DNA of 64,000 nucleotides from Omphalotus guepiniiformis (lineage: Eukaryota; Basidiomycota; Agaricomycetes; Agaricales; Omphalotaceae): the NCBI GenBank assembly GCA_028554645.1, contig JAQOOI010000064.1, positions 2,418,001-2,482,000 on the forward strand, in the 5' to 3' direction. A model generated the notes under the pieces. It saw nothing but the letters and a program-made list of their open reading frames with translations, had not been told where the DNA came from and did no database searches. The position numbers and the translations under genes are program-made. This document shows positions 12,348 to 25,040 of the stretch, piece by piece. The stretch's first letter is position 1; the number at the start of each line of letters is the position of its first letter.

Positions 12348-12663
12348 CGCAGGCTACCAAAAGGCTAGAGATATGTGAGTTTGTTCGAGATCAACAGACG
12401 TTCGTGGTGGTTAAGGGTCGAGGTTGCTTGGAGCCAGAGAGTTGCGATGCTGCTATTAGTATTAAGCGTCTTTGCCGAGCCGAGGATGTGCGTCACTTCA
12501 ATGCCATGATTACGTAAGACTCCAGATAGATGACAGGATGCAAATTTGTCATTATGTATTTCTGCAGATATCTACAGTGCCACTCAATACCTACAGATAC
12601 GACAGCGTTTATCAACTTGAGACATTGTTGTTACTGATGTGAAGACTGAAATAGATGGGCTGA
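12348..12663. other. Intergenic, nothing recognised
   Basis: A 316-bp gap between two minus-strand genes: the 3' flank of the dioxygenase gene and the promoter of the 453-residue gene. No motif stands out. Confidence 0.4.
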
Positions 12664-14129
12664 CTATTTCGTGGCACCGTTTGCCTTGCGCCTAATCTCC
12701 GGCTCGATAGGGAAGCGCTGCTCCTCTGGACCGACAGAATACAGCCTTTCCCATATAGACTGCAGCGGTTTGGGCGTACACCAGGCTAATTTATCGTTCC
12801 GCAACCACAAACGAATCAGATGTCGACTGCGAGAATGAACATATCATTCACCAGATACGATGAGGAAAAGAGCTGGAATAAAGAGGAGACAGACTTACAC
12901 ATGCTCTGCGTCATCTCGGAACGCATCTCTTGCATGAAGAAGGCCCAGGCTGTTGATGTACTGAATGTCACCTTTCTGGAAGTTCAGTGCAAGCGAATAT
13001 TTTTCTGCCAAGAAATGGACGGCGTCCAGTGCCTCCGCTTGAGCCTCTGTGATGGGTGGGATAGCTGGGTTGCGAATCTGGGAACCGTATCCAGTAAAAT
13101 GGCGCCGAGAGTACTGAATAATTATGTGACCATCCTCGTAATACAGTAATGGGCGTGTAGTGTACTTTGGTGTCCCTCCGAACCTGTACCATACACACAA
13201 TCAAGAACGAAGGCCGTCGCGTGGAAGTCAGACAACTCACGTATCCAAAACCCAAGGCTCCGCAAGTGTCTTAATCAAATCTGGTCTGGTTGCAGCAAGT
13301 TCGTTATAAACGCGAGCGCCACTACTAATTCTTGAGGTGCCGCCCTCCGCAGCCGTCTGAATGGCTAGTAGAGCGATGAGGTCGCCCACATCGGTATGAA
13401 ATACTTGTTTATCGGTAGTATAAGCGGCATTACCGATGCCGCCTACTTCATGCGCGTGACTGACGGTGAGGTCCTTGATATGTGCAAGTACCGCCCCAGT
13501 ACCGTCCTGCTTGCCGCGAGCAGAACCGACATGTGATGAGATTCCTGAGAAGGGAAAGAATATGTCAGTGGTTAAATATCGACGGATTTGTATCAGAAGG
13601 TGGGAAAAGAAAGAGGCGAAAGAGTGTGCAGAAACAAAGATGTTGAAAGAGTTCACCTGCATAGATAATTGCCAGATCACGCCTTGAATAATCGTCCACG
13701 GGTATGGTACGGAGAACGAAAAATCCTCGGCCCGTATACAGCTCCTCGGCCAAGGATTCAAGGGTAGCACTCAGTTTGGGCAAGGGAAATGTCTCTCTGG
13801 ATATATACCCCATCGTTTTGTCGAGACCTATAGAAGACAGTGTGAGGAAATCAAAGAGATCGTTCTAGTACGATACCTTTGAAAAAGGCCAGCGCATCGT
13901 CGATTTCCTGTAGTTCTCCAGCACTAAGGTGATGGACCCATCGATCTTCGGAGCTCCAGTCTTTGCCCTCCCAAACAATCGGGCTTTCGATCTTGTCGGG
14001 AAACCCTGTTGGAAGTGCACAGTGAGGGAGAGCCGGGTTCTCAGCCAGACGTCTGGCAGTTCGCTGTTGATATTTCACCTGGTCAGGATGATAAGCAATA
14101 TCAGGCTGTATAGGCGGGTTACTGCTCAT
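12664..14129 (-). CDS. TauD/TfdA-family Fe(II)/2-oxoglutarate dioxygenase
   Basis: Five exons: 14129-13877, 13827-13657, 13544-13241, 13183-12899 and 12826-12664, together 1,176 nt, or 391 residues. The iron-binding HxD is in QVFHTDVGDLIALLAI, and the distal His and 2-oxoglutarate-binding Arg are in VRHLIRLWLR near the C-terminus. Between them are ERGGTS-like (AAEGGTSRISSGARVYNEL) and GDIQYINSLGLLHARDAF elements typical of fungal TauD enzymes. The start at 14129 begins MSSNPPIQPDIAYHPDQVKY. Such enzymes hydroxylate or desulfonate small substrates in the cytosol; the substrate here cannot be told. No biosynthetic cluster surrounds it. Confidence 0.9.
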
Positions 14130-14720
14130 TGTCCTGATGAAAGCGTGATTCGTTATGGGTAACAGATATCGATTAACAGAGGTGAGGCAATATACGGATA
14201 TCCGGGGTAGAGTAGCATTTTTATCTGCCCCGGAATCGAGGGACAAAGTAAATCCGAAGCGAATAAACAAGTGTAAAACAAATGAAATTGCGAAGATACA
14301 CAAATTCACACTGATATTGCGCTTGGCAACATACAGGCGTGTATGAGCGTGTATGCTATTTAGTAATTGATACTAGCTCAACCGCGAGACAGACCCTGAG
14401 CATCACAAAACATGATTTTAGAACGAGAAAGGGTAGAAATGGGAGAGCGTACCCTGAAAAGGTGGAAGTAAGTGCAGGTAGGATCGAAAGAGAAATCGGA
14501 GCACAAATAATTCTTCAGCCATAGCGCAACTTTGCTCCAATAGGGTTGGATGATTCAGGAATGGCCTGCATGAACCTTGCATTGCCAATAGGTATAGAAT
14601 GTGAGCAGGTACCATCGCACACTAATAGTAAAAAGGACGTTCATTAGACCTGCATCATCGAGTCATTTAGGACGGTATACCACAACCAGTTGAACAGTCT
14701 CCTCACAAGGCTGCTTCTTG
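14130..14720. other. Intergenic, nothing recognised
   Basis: Promoter side of the dioxygenase gene and 3' flank of POP7. Short open frames only, without domain similarity that I can recognise. Confidence 0.4.
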
Positions 14721-15504
14721 CTATATCATTTCCGTATCCATTTGCTCAGGTTCTCCATACACAACTTCAGCCGTCGGTGGCTCGACACCATTCCCAGAAG
14801 ATCCTACTTTTTCTTGCTGTCGCTTGTTGTCACGTTTGGGAGGCCTGGCACGCTCGCCGTCTCCAATCTTGATGACCACTTTGAGAGTAGATTTTCCTCT
14901 CGTCTGATATTTGATATCCTCTTCATCATCATCTGGAAGAATCTCATCGATAAGCTCCATAGTCCCAGTGGTTACTTCTGTATGGATTTCATCGGAAGCA
15001 AAGGGTAATATGGGGGGAAGTGCAAGCGAAAGTTGGAGTAGAAGAGGGATAGCAGCTCCCATCGCGCTGAGATGCAGAGTTTTGTACCTGCACATCCATT
15101 AGTGATCCATATCTAGAGCCGATGACTGAGCCTCACCCATCATCAATGATTATGCTCTTGCACCTTCGAAGATATGCACCTAGCGGAGTCTTACGCGTGA
15201 TGCAGATGAGGTTTTTCCCCTCAGAGTGACCAGAACGCGGACCAGTAGCTGAGACAGATGTTGGTACCGTAGGAAAGGGCCGTGCGGGCGCGAGCTTGTT
15301 AATTCGAGGTTTCGGTTTCACGTTGGATGTCGAGGGTGCCGCCGCAGGATGCTGAACTCTAGTATCCTGCTCTTGTCTTTGCTCATCCGGTGGCACCGAG
15401 GTATTAACAGCAGACACAGATCCAGCAGCAGAAGATATTTTCAGTCTCTTGCGGGAGCCGGACGTAGCAGGAGATCTATCAGTTCGTTTTCTGACGGTGC
15501 TCAT
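14721..15504 (-). CDS. POP7: RNase P/MRP protein subunit Pop7 (Rpp20-like, Alba fold)
   Basis: Two exons, 15504-15137 and 15087-14721, together 735 nt, or 244 residues. The core has the Alba-type signature of Rpp20: ITRKTPLGAYLRRCKSIIID, then YKTLHLSAMGAAIPLLLQ, split by the single intron. The N-terminal 85 residues are disordered and basic, and the C-terminal 90 are acidic then basic, both longer than in the human protein. The start is the ATG at 15504; an upstream in-frame GTG is not credible. Pop7 pairs with Pop6 on RNase P and MRP RNA in the nucleolus. It is divergent from eRF1 across 203 bp, so the two genes probably share regulatory sequence. Confidence 0.9.
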
Positions 15505-15707
15505 CGTTGTCACTGTCAGTGGCAGTGAGCGGCTGCTGACAGCAGCTGACCGGGACCGCTGACCACGTGCCTGTATATACTCACAGTTTATACTTCCGAA
15601 AAGTTTTTTTTCAGCGCTCTTTCATTCCTTGTCATCAGCTACATCGCTAGCTCCAACCTCAGTGTACCTTTGTCTCGTAAAAGAGAGCGTATACGTCTCT
15701 GTACAAT
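15505..15707. promoter_or_regulatory. Divergent promoter of POP7 and eRF1
   Basis: A 203-bp gap between opposite-facing start codons. It contains TGTATATACTCACAG and a CTTTCATTCCTTG pyrimidine tract on the eRF1 side. Both genes act in RNA and translation housekeeping, so co-regulation is plausible but not shown. Confidence 0.5.
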
Positions 15708-17298
15708 ATGAGTCAGGACGTCGCAGAGCAGAATATCCAGATGTGGAAGGTCAAGAAGCTCATCAAGAGCCTTGACTCGGCCAGAGGGTAAATCTTTTGA
15801 ATCTTGCTGCTACGTCTACTGACACTTTTGCAGGGCAGGAACGTCGATGATCAGTTTGATCATTCCACCCAAGGTATGCTGCGATTCTGCTAGATCTGTT
15901 CAGAGGTATTGAAATCGCTCACAGGACCAAATATCGCGGGCATCGGCGATGTTGACGCAGGAATATGGTACAGCATCCAACATCAAGTCCCGAGTCAATC
16001 GCCTATCGGTACTTGCAGCAATTACCAGTACTCAGCAACGTCTTAAGCTATACAACCGAGTGCCCCCGAATGGTCTTGTGCTGTTCGTTGGCACGATCTT
16101 GACTGATGAAGGAAAGGAAAAGAAGGTGTCTTTCGATTTTGAACCTCACAAGCCCATCAATACGTATGTACAAAAGAAGGTTCTCTTCTATGTGATAACT
16201 AAAATGATTTCCACAGATCGCTTTATCTTTGTGACAACAAATTCCACACTGAAGCCTTGTCCGAACTCCTTGAGTCTGATTCTCGATTCGGATTTATTGT
16301 CATGGATGGTAACGGTACCCTTTTCGGAACTCTCGCAGGCAACACGCGTGAAGTCATCCATAAATTCACTGTCGATCTTCCCAAAAAACATGGGCGTGGT
16401 GGTCAGTCCGCATTGCGTTTTTCCCGTCTTCGTGATGAGAAGCGACACAACTACGTGCGAAAAGTTGCTGAGCTGGCAGTGCAACATTTCATCACGAATG
16501 ACAAAGTCAATGTGACGGGTCTAGTCCTCGCTGGCAGTGCTGATTTCAAAACGGAACTGAGTCAAAGTGATATGTTTGATCTTCGATTGGCTGCTAAGGT
16601 CATCAAAGTTGTCGATGTCAGTTATGGTGGTGAGAACGGGTTCAACCAGGTCAGTCATTGCTGGATTTCAGTAGCTGGGGTTAAAAACTGAACCATTGTT
16701 TCGTTCTCATTAGGCTATCGAACTTGCTTCAGAATCTCTCGCCAACGTCAAATTCGTTCAAGAGAAGAGACTTATTCAAAAGTACTTTGACGAAATTAGT
16801 CAAGATACCGGGAAATATTGCTTTGGCATTGAAGATACTTTGAAAGCTCTCGAGCTAGGTGCTGTGGAGACTTTGATAGTGTGGGAGAACCTTGACATGA
16901 CGCGATATACGCTCCGAAATGCTGCAGGAGGTTAGTGAAATTCACCCCGAGTCTCTTTAAGTCTCTCGAATATCACGGAACACATCATTCCAGAGGAGAT
17001 TATCATTTACAGCAACAAGGAGCAAGAAAAAGACCGCGAAAAGTTCATCGACAAGTCTACCGGTCTAGAGATGGAACAATCTGAAGACCCCCAACTTCTC
17101 CTCGAATGGTTCGCTGAGAAGTACAAGGAGTTTGGTGCCAACCTCGAATTTGTGACGAACAGATCACAAGAGGGTGCACAGTTCGTGAAAGGCTTTGGTG
17201 GTATTGGGGGTCTACTGCGGTACAAAGTGGACTTCACTAACCTCGCCTCGATTGATGAGGAAGAGGATGAGTTCTTCTCGGATGACGAAGACATCTGA
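15708..17298 (+). CDS. SUP45: Eukaryotic peptide chain release factor subunit 1 (eRF1)
   Basis: Six exons: 15708-15787, 15834-15873, 15925-16163, 16217-16649, 16714-16930 and 16994-17298, together 1,314 nt, or 437 residues, the standard eRF1 length. The stop-codon recognition motifs NIKS ([12 protein letters not shown]) and YxCxxxF (LYLCDNKF) are in domain 1. The GGQ motif that triggers peptide release is in [17 protein letters not shown]. The C-terminal eRF3-binding domain ends with an acidic tail ([13 protein letters not shown]). It recognises all three stop codons at the ribosomal A site. All introns are GT-AG and 46-64 nt. Confidence 0.98.
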
Positions 17299-17927
17299 CG
17301 GTATTGCAGGCTCTTAGGAGCCCCGTCCTACCAGGGTACGACAGGAGGGGCTGTTGGCGGGGGTAAGGAGAAGGATTGTTCAGGGCTTGATAGGTGTCTT
17401 CATGGATTCAAAAAGATGTTTCGAGTGATGGGTAGATACCCGCGGGGCGAGACGCTCGTGTGTGGTCGTGTTCAGTATTTATGGACCGCCAGGCGATGCG
17501 GGAACGGAATTGTTCAGGATTGAAACTTTTTTCAAATTCTTACGCTCCTCTCAAGGTGGGCTTTCTTATACTTTCTCTCTTATTTGCCCGCGCTGACGCA
17601 TTCTCAATAGGAAGACATGTTGTTGTTAAGCTCTATCATGTTATTTCTGTTGTCGTATTGTTGTCTGTTGTAATTTTCTGTCATTGAGTATCATATAATA
17701 CTCAGGTCGGCTACAAGGTCAATGAACTGAGAAAACCGGGAATCGTCTTTCACGTCTCGAAAAGGCTACAGGTTTGCTGCTACATACATCTATCTTGACT
17801 CAAAAAGATTTGTCTGCACGCGCATCCTCCGAAAGACAGCTAATTTCAATCGTACATTCGCAGACCGTACTTCAAAAATGTTTATACAACCAAATATCAA
17901 CCAAATATATCCACAACAATTACCACC
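17299..17927. other. Convergent 3' flanks of eRF1 and the amidohydrolase gene
   Basis: T-rich sequence downstream of eRF1, with the 3' end of the minus-strand gene arriving from the right. No additional gene seen. Confidence 0.4.
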
Positions 17928-20900
17928 CTACGGGTTCAAAGGCGGCATCAACTGCGTCCTCCCTTTCACAGGCCACACCTCTTCCATACTCTCCGCTTCC
18001 CAAATTCTCCCTCCTCTCACCACATACCTCAACTCCAACGTCTTCTTTATCGACCCACTAAGCAAGTCCACACCGGGGGGATAAATCAACAAATCGGCTA
18101 GCTTTCCCTCACTGAGAGAACCAAGCGAGGGAAATAGCCCGAGTACTTGAGCGGCCCAGGACGACGCGGACTGTAGGGCCTGAGATGGGACATAATATGA
18201 GTCAAGTCGATGATGTAACGTCGCAAGGTGTTTTTGTCTTACCTGGTAGTTACTCAAGCCTCCCTGCTGGGTAAAGAATATCTCATAATGATAGTTAAGG
18301 CCTAATGGTGGTTCTCCATGGGCGCCTACTAGAGTCTTGAGCCCTTTAGGAACCATCTTGGCGTTTGAAGCTGAAGTGTTGAAGAACTGATACGCTGAAT
18401 GAATCAGAACGGGGACGTCAGCAACAAGGTCGTTACAGGATGAGGAATCTGATTCACGTACGAGAGCTTCGGCCTAGCCGTCGACTCAGTCACTCCTTCC
18501 AAAATATCATGCCTTGTAAATCGTTGCAATCTATGCGCATATACATACCTAGCTTGAGCCAACACTCTTAATCTGATAAAGTAGGACTTGCCACTCACTT
18601 GGGATTATTAGGCACGTCCTCTACCGCCCAAATATACTGCTCGCCAAATGCACCACCGTAATTGACCAAATGAGTAGGCGTGTTCGCTGTCCCGCTCAAC
18701 GCAAACAGCGTCAAAACGTCGTCGTACTGGACAGGAACAGGAATTGAATGTTCGACAGTGGTCATTCCTGCTCATACAGGTAAGCACCAAATCACATATA
18801 AGGACAATTGACAATTCGTGCGCACCGTCAATTATATACGTCAAGTCCCAGTCATAGTTCATACCACCTTCAGGAACACACAACATACTCATATTCCTCG
18901 CAGCAAGCAGAAGCCTCTGCCTCGACGCCCTATACATAAGTTCAGAGTATTCAATCATCAATGCTAGGATCAAACAAAAACCTTTGCATGCTTACCGTAT
19001 AGGCAGATTATAATTCTTATACGACGTACTAATCGGTCCACCTTCAGCTCTAATCCTCGTCAACGCAGAAAACGCTTCATCCATATCAATAATATCTTGA
19101 TGTATATCAGGCGCACCAGCACCATAAATCACATCGCCAGTATGGAATATCCTAGGTCCGATGAATTGACCGCTCTCCAGGCGGCTCCGCTCGACATACC
19201 CATCTACAGTGTCCGAACTAGGACTAAAAAAAAAGACCATGATATTCAGTTTCACCCAGCTTTGGGTGTGGCGAGGGTAGAACTTACTTGTGCAAGGTGG
19301 TCACACCATACGAAAGGAAAGTATGCATTTCCCAAGATTTTGCCGGATGTGAATTCGCGAACCCATTCCAGTGAGCATGAGCATCAATAAAGCCCGGAAT
19401 GACGAACCCTTTAATTAACACCTATCAGCAAGTAACATTACAACACGAAGAAAAAGACACTGACCCCCTTGAGCATTCAAAACAGTCGCACCTTCCATCG
19501 CCGACACATCAAACGCGCTCGTAGAGGTTACAGACTCAATCACGCCTCCCCTCAAAACAATGACAGCATCAGAAAGAAGATCAGAGTCCAAATCCCCCGT
19601 CTCCATCGTCACTGCAGTCGCATTGTAAACAACCAGAACATCAGCATTACTCTCCTCTGACGCAGACGCTATCGACGTAGCCTCCTTCTTGAGACGCGCG
19701 ATATCCGTCGAATGTTCGACTTTGATTTCTTGATACTTGACGAACGCATGAACACAGTCAATACCAAACGTTGAGCGATCGGATTTGATTGACGACGAGC
19801 ATTGGTTTAACTTGTCGATTTCGAGAGAGTGTAGGTATGGGCCTGTGTGTGCATTGAGCCTAAGTCAACAAAAGATGTTGATATAAAATACAGATACGAA
19901 AGACACATACCAAGGAACCAAAAGATCTTCTTCCCATCTCCACTCCAAGCAATATCATGCCCACCATCCCAACTAACTCTAGCCAATCCTTTCGTAGCAT
20001 TCCCAGGCCTCGACCAAACTTCCTCACCTTCCTTCAATTCACGTCCAGGGACAACATAAACATGGAAATAATCCACAAACGCGATATTCTCCGCTACGTA
20101 ACCGCTATGACTCTTCCCTCCATGAAGAAGTTTATTCAAGATTGCCTTCGCGGGAGAAACAGGACGAGGGTTCACAGAGATTTGCGTTGAGGCTTTGCCT
20201 GATGCAAGAGTATAATGTGGTGGTTTGCCTTGTATGTTTACAGGTTCCCCAGCGAGATCTATGATGAATGCTCGGCCGCTTTGTTGTACGAGGAGTTTGA
20301 TATTCTTCTCGAGAAACTTGAGATCGATGGTATCCCACAGCGAGATCTCCGATGGCACGAAACGGAGGTTCGTGACTGCGATCTTCTTCTTCTCTGCGGT
20401 AGTGGCAAGAACTTCGAGATCGATATCACCGACATAAAGACCTGCTCCAGCAGTCGCAACGACATCACCGCTAAGATAATCCCCTCCAGTTTTAACGAAC
20501 GCAATGCTCCTCTTCGAGCCTTTGCCTACGCTGATCGTAGGGGCAAGGTACCTCCCCAAAGGTACCCCTTGGACCTCCCACGCCTCCCCACGAACCAAAT
20601 CAGCGACCTCGAATTTCGTAAACTCCACATCCGACCACCTAGACTGTATAATGAGATTCGCATCCGTTCCAGGAACAAACGACGGTGCGTAATACGGCGT
20701 AACACCGTCATCATCATACAACACCGGAACCTTCGTATATGCGTTCTCGCCAGGTACCTGCACAACAGGTACATTCCCAGCTTTAAACACCACCTTATTC
20801 CCACTCTCATCTACCTTCAAATTCCGGAACGCACGAACTCTCTGCGTATCTTGTGTCTCGATGCCCACTAGATCAACGACATTTTCAATCGACAGTGTTT

Positions 20901-22731
20901 CGGCTATATGTTTTTCAATATGAGCTTTGAACTTGATCTCGGTGGGTGAGCTAGAAGGTACTCTTTCTCCGCGAGAATTTGTCGTTAGTGGGACATGGTG
21001 AATTTTCCCAGCGGCCCAGATGACGATACCTTGATCAGCGGGGGTGAAAGCGAAAGAAGGGTATGTGCCCATAGGGGCGGCGATACCACTAAGATCGTAG
21101 GTTAGACCGTCCCATGCGTAAACGAGGGTCCCAGTTTCCAGGTCTCTACGAATCGAAAGTTTTTCTTTAGTGATGGATGTCAGGAAGAACGTGAGTTGGT
21201 CTTTCAAGACTAAAACTTCGTGATCACGACTACGTCGGACAAACGCCAACGTCCGACCATCATGCGATAATTCTGGACGAGAAGCTCCGCCGGGTGAAGA
21301 GTCGACTAGGGTTTCTGTGACGCCGGTAGTAAGATTCATCGAGAATATGGCGTAAATCCCCTTGTGTACATCTAATAACACGTATAAGGAATGAGATTTG
21401 GACCATGAAAGATGCAACTAACCTTTACTGTACTCAAACTGCCATTGATCCCCGACATTCTTCGAGTAAATGATCCCATCGACGTTGTTCCAAATGATCT
21501 GCTCAGGACCGATCTGCACTTCACCGTAATCCTGCGGAGCCCAGCCTGTTGGTAGAGTTCGACCCACTACGCGGGAGCCACTACCAGCTGTGATGGTTGA
21601 CTTGCGCGACGCCGAATCGAGGGAAGGTACAGGGTACTCCCATCCTTCACCAGCACCTAGAGATCGGCCTGAGGTGTACCATTTTGTTGCAATGATCTTT
21701 TCGCCGGAGGGATGGAATCTGGCGTCAGTGACATATCGGAAGGTTTCATTGGTGACCATAATTGCTGGGAATACAACATAACAAAGTCAGCTAAGGAAAT
21801 CGCAGTGGGGATGAAATCACCACGAACCTCCCTCACGTCCTTCTCTGATGAGACGGTTCCGTTTCCTCATAGGTGTTTCCCGAATGCCCTGGCGTAACAA
21901 CTCCTCGTCCTCGAGTTTGAAGCTCAACGCTTCCCTCAGAACCTCGGAGGTATCACTCGAGTAAGGCCTTAGGTTCATTTCATCACACCCTTTCCATTGC
22001 ATAACCCAAATATTATCCACTCCAAGTCCCGCATCGCTTCTGAACACAATCCTATCGCCTTCAGGTGAGAAATGGGGATCCGAATCGTGTGGCACACCGA
22101 GCGTGACAGGATGAGCTTGAGAGATAGACCCAGACTCAACGGACGCGAAGGCGTCTTTCCCAGATATACAGTATAGATCACCGATCATATCAAACACAAT
22201 GTCGCCTGTCTTTGGATGTACGTCCAACCGCAACCACGTACCCTCTTCTACATCGTACTCCAAGACGCGAGGGTGAGGAAAGTCAGTTGAGATATCCCAT
22301 TCTGTCTGTTCGCGTATAGGCCAAGTATCGTCTCTCCATTCCTCTGCGGAAGTCGATTTGAAGTGAAGGGGAAGGTTGAGAGTGCCTTTGTGGTGTAGGA
22401 TTGACCAAGGAGTAGGTAGAAATGTTGACAAGGTAGCTGCTGCACCAAGGAAGATGAGGGAGGTGAGTACTCTGAGTCTTTTACGAGGAGAGTATTGGAC
22501 TCTGAGAAGAGGTCCTTTGACCTCGTCCTTCATCTTGCTCGCTGTGAACGACACACTGCTGAGCAACTCGGAAACGATGCGGATGGCCCGAACTTCTGCT
22601 TTTGGTAGTTTATTCCCATCACCCAGCACTCACACGACTACCCACAACTGGTTTCTTCTCCGAGTCCTGACCTGGCAAGCTGTAATCTGGATGGGGCTGT
22701 AGGGTCCAGGATCTTCAAGAAGTTTCGACAT
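17928..22731 (-). CDS. Membrane-anchored TolB-like beta-propeller fused to an amidohydrolase
   Basis: A large multi-exon gene. Exon 1 (22731-22634, MSKLLEDPGPYSPIQ) joins in frame to VSFTASKMKDEV; an alternative start is the Met at 22533. One hydrophobic segment (RVLTSLIFLGAAATLSTFL) near residue 60 suggests a type II anchor. TolB/Tricorn-type blades follow, for example DVHPKTGDIVFDMIGDLY, DPHFSPEGDRIVFRSD, DARFHPSGEKIIATKWY and RPELSHDGRTLAFVRR. The C-terminal third is an amidohydrolase: GGFVIPGFIDAHAHW carries the metal-binding HxH, GMTTVEHSIP a third His, and HGEPPLGLNYHYE lies near the end. The final part (SLGSLSEGKLADLLIYP) is the usual closing strand of that fold. Known fungal homologues are secreted or membrane proteins of unknown substrate. 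Internal exon borders were not all traced. Confidence 0.8.
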
Positions 22732-24000
22732 TATGTACACAAGAGTTGAAATATCTTGGGCCGCCGAGAACAGATACACCACTATACGCCACTGAACGAG
22801 GCGAACATATTATATTGTGGGCACCTGTAACCACCTCAAAATCGCGTTGACAGGTCCCTCATTAGCGGCGCATTAGTATCCGTGCCAGGGTCAACGGGCT
22901 TCTTCAGCTGCGTTGGTTAATCGATGAGGACAAGACATTGGAATAGACTCGGCGAGACGCGTATCGACTTTGCATAGACATTCATTACAGTTCGGGGTTG
23001 CTGGTAACATTCAAGATGCTTCATTTTCAGTCCCATTCTTGGCAGCAACATCTGTTCACTTGTAATAAACGGGAGCTCGATTGTGATGGATCGGTCCCGT
23101 TCGCACCAACGTGCATATGTAAGTATGTAAGTAGAATTGGTACAAGCCCTTCTTACGGAGAGTAAGTACCTCCGAACAAATTTATCGATTCAATTCATCA
23201 ATAGCCCTGCTGTCTTATAGCCTATGTATACGTACAGTTCTATCCAGAGGTACGCCAGAGCCTTCTAGAGAAGTGGAAGAACGTCCCAGTCTGTCCCAGT
23301 CCCCCAATTGAGGATGATACCCGCTGATAGAGAACATAACGAGAATACATGTTCATTGTTCACCCGTTATTCACAAGTTCTAGCTCAGTCTAAAGAAAAA
23401 GAGGTCAAATGGTTGCCTTGAGTTGAATGAGATGCAAACCTTGTCGGTTATTGCCGAAGGGGGGCAGCCAAGTTCTTGTCACCGAATTTTTCTCAGCCTT
23501 GGCCCGTTGGCCTCATAAACGTGGCCCCAAGCCATGACTTACCCGATTGTCTTTCACGCTCATACTCTGTATAAAAACAAGGAAGAGGAACAGTACAAGT
23601 CTCTGAAAACAACCCGGGAACTGGAATTCACGAGCCTAGTGGAATTCTCTCTCAATTTGATCTGGCCCGATCTCCTCGTGCCCAGAATTTCCCCGCACGG
23701 ACAGCCGATCAGTAAAGGTGCACCCTATTTAAGACCACTGTCGTGTGTTTTTGACCTCTCCTGTGAAGACACCGGCTATAAAGACACTCGAAAGACACTG
23801 CACACTGGACAGTGACGACTCTGACTCTCTCTCTCCGTCCCTGGCAACGTCTACTCGACACATAGCCTCGAAATCAATAGTCAAGCAATAGCCATCTCAC
23901 CTGCACCGCAACCGGTACAAACCCCACATTGCATTGTACTCCTATATAAACCGGCAACCGTCAACGATATACCCCCGTCGTATCATCCTTGCTGGCCGAG
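22732..24000. promoter_or_regulatory. Long divergent intergenic region
   Basis: About 1.3 kb between the start of the amidohydrolase gene (-) and the PDX1-like gene (+). It contains TATAAAAA at 23570 and a CT tract near 23819-23841 (ACTCTGACTCTCTCTCTCC), typical fungal promoter features. No coding sequence recognised. Confidence 0.45.
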
Positions 24001-25040
24001 ATGAGCACCACCTCAATCAACCTCGTATACCGTGCCAATACCCTCTCGCGGGCAGCGAAAACCCACTCATTCGTTCGAGTCCGACACCAATGTGCGTATT
24101 TGTATTTCACATACTCTTTTACCCCTGTATCATTAGCCTGTCCCCGCCTCGACTCCCTGGCTTACAGCCTATTTTCAGCATTTCATGCGTCCCGAGCGGC
24201 CCAGGCCATCATGATGCCTGCCCTGTCGCCTATGATGACAGAAGGGACTATTACAAGGTGGAAGAAGAAAGAAGGGGAGGCGTTTCTTGCGGGGGATGTG
24301 TTGTTGCAGGTTGTACGTATCCCTCTACTAGCACCATCATTTTGAGCCCATGACTCATGTTCGCTGCGTAGGAGTCGGACGTCGCGTTTCTCGATGTAAG
24401 AGCCGAAATGCCTGGTATTCTTGGGAAGATATTGGTTGGTCTAAAGTTATTATTGTTGACAGATGGATGGATGCTGATTTATGTTTGAAAGATACCTGAT
24501 GGAACGACCAACGTTCCAGTTGAACAAGTGATTGCTCTTGTAGCCAGAGATTCTCAGGAACTTGCTCGTCTTCGACCTCCTACACTCCCCAAACTGGAAG
24601 TACCACCAAACCCGATGCAAGCTACGGTCCGTAGCGCGCATACACCCACATCTGCTTCCTCGCAGGCACCTACACCTATCGCGCCTACCCCTCGACACGC
24701 GACGACTTTGTCTTCATTGACAAACACTGGTAATTCACAAGGAAAACGTGTATCTCTACACTACCACCATCCGCTTTCAACGGCTCACCTCGAACATCCT
24801 ACCACTTCTCTTCTACATTCCTCAACTCATCGAACACCCTCCCCGTATGAGCGACACCATTCCTCCGAAACCCACGCCGGTGCTGCAACTGTGCGAGGAA
24901 TGGTAATTGATCACCATCAAGTGAGCTGTCCAGCATCAGCTTCTACGTGCGATTCTGCTTCGTTTGTTGGCTGCGGGGCGCAAACTCAGAATCAGACGGC
25001 ACAGGCAGAGTTCGATGGTGCGGATCTGAGGAGGAAGTAG
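24001..25040 (+). CDS. PDX1-like lipoyl-domain protein (E3-binding component), truncated by a MITE
   Basis: Exons 24001-24091, 24179-24312, 24373-24434 and 24492 onward. The N-terminus ([20 protein letters not shown], Arg-rich) is a mitochondrial presequence. A lipoyl domain follows: [60 protein letters not shown]. At the lipoyl-lysine position the sequence reads ESDVA where E2 and E3BP normally have ETDKA, so the acceptor lysine is missing. A Pro/Ser/Thr/His-rich linker leads to FDGADLRRK, after which the frame meets TAG. That stop is the first three bases of an inserted element; coding sequence resumes at 25518. The truncated protein would be about 278 residues. In the pyruvate dehydrogenase complex this component holds E3 on the E2 core; the C-terminal block that is cut off is probably the subunit-binding segment. 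Confidence 0.8.

Noticed and set aside
12820..13149. 109-residue plus-strand open frame over the dioxygenase gene
   Set aside because: Antisense to exons carrying the conserved TauD-type motifs.
20215..20871. 218-residue plus-strand open frame
   Set aside because: It is antisense to the well-supported beta-propeller coding sequence and has no recognisable domain.
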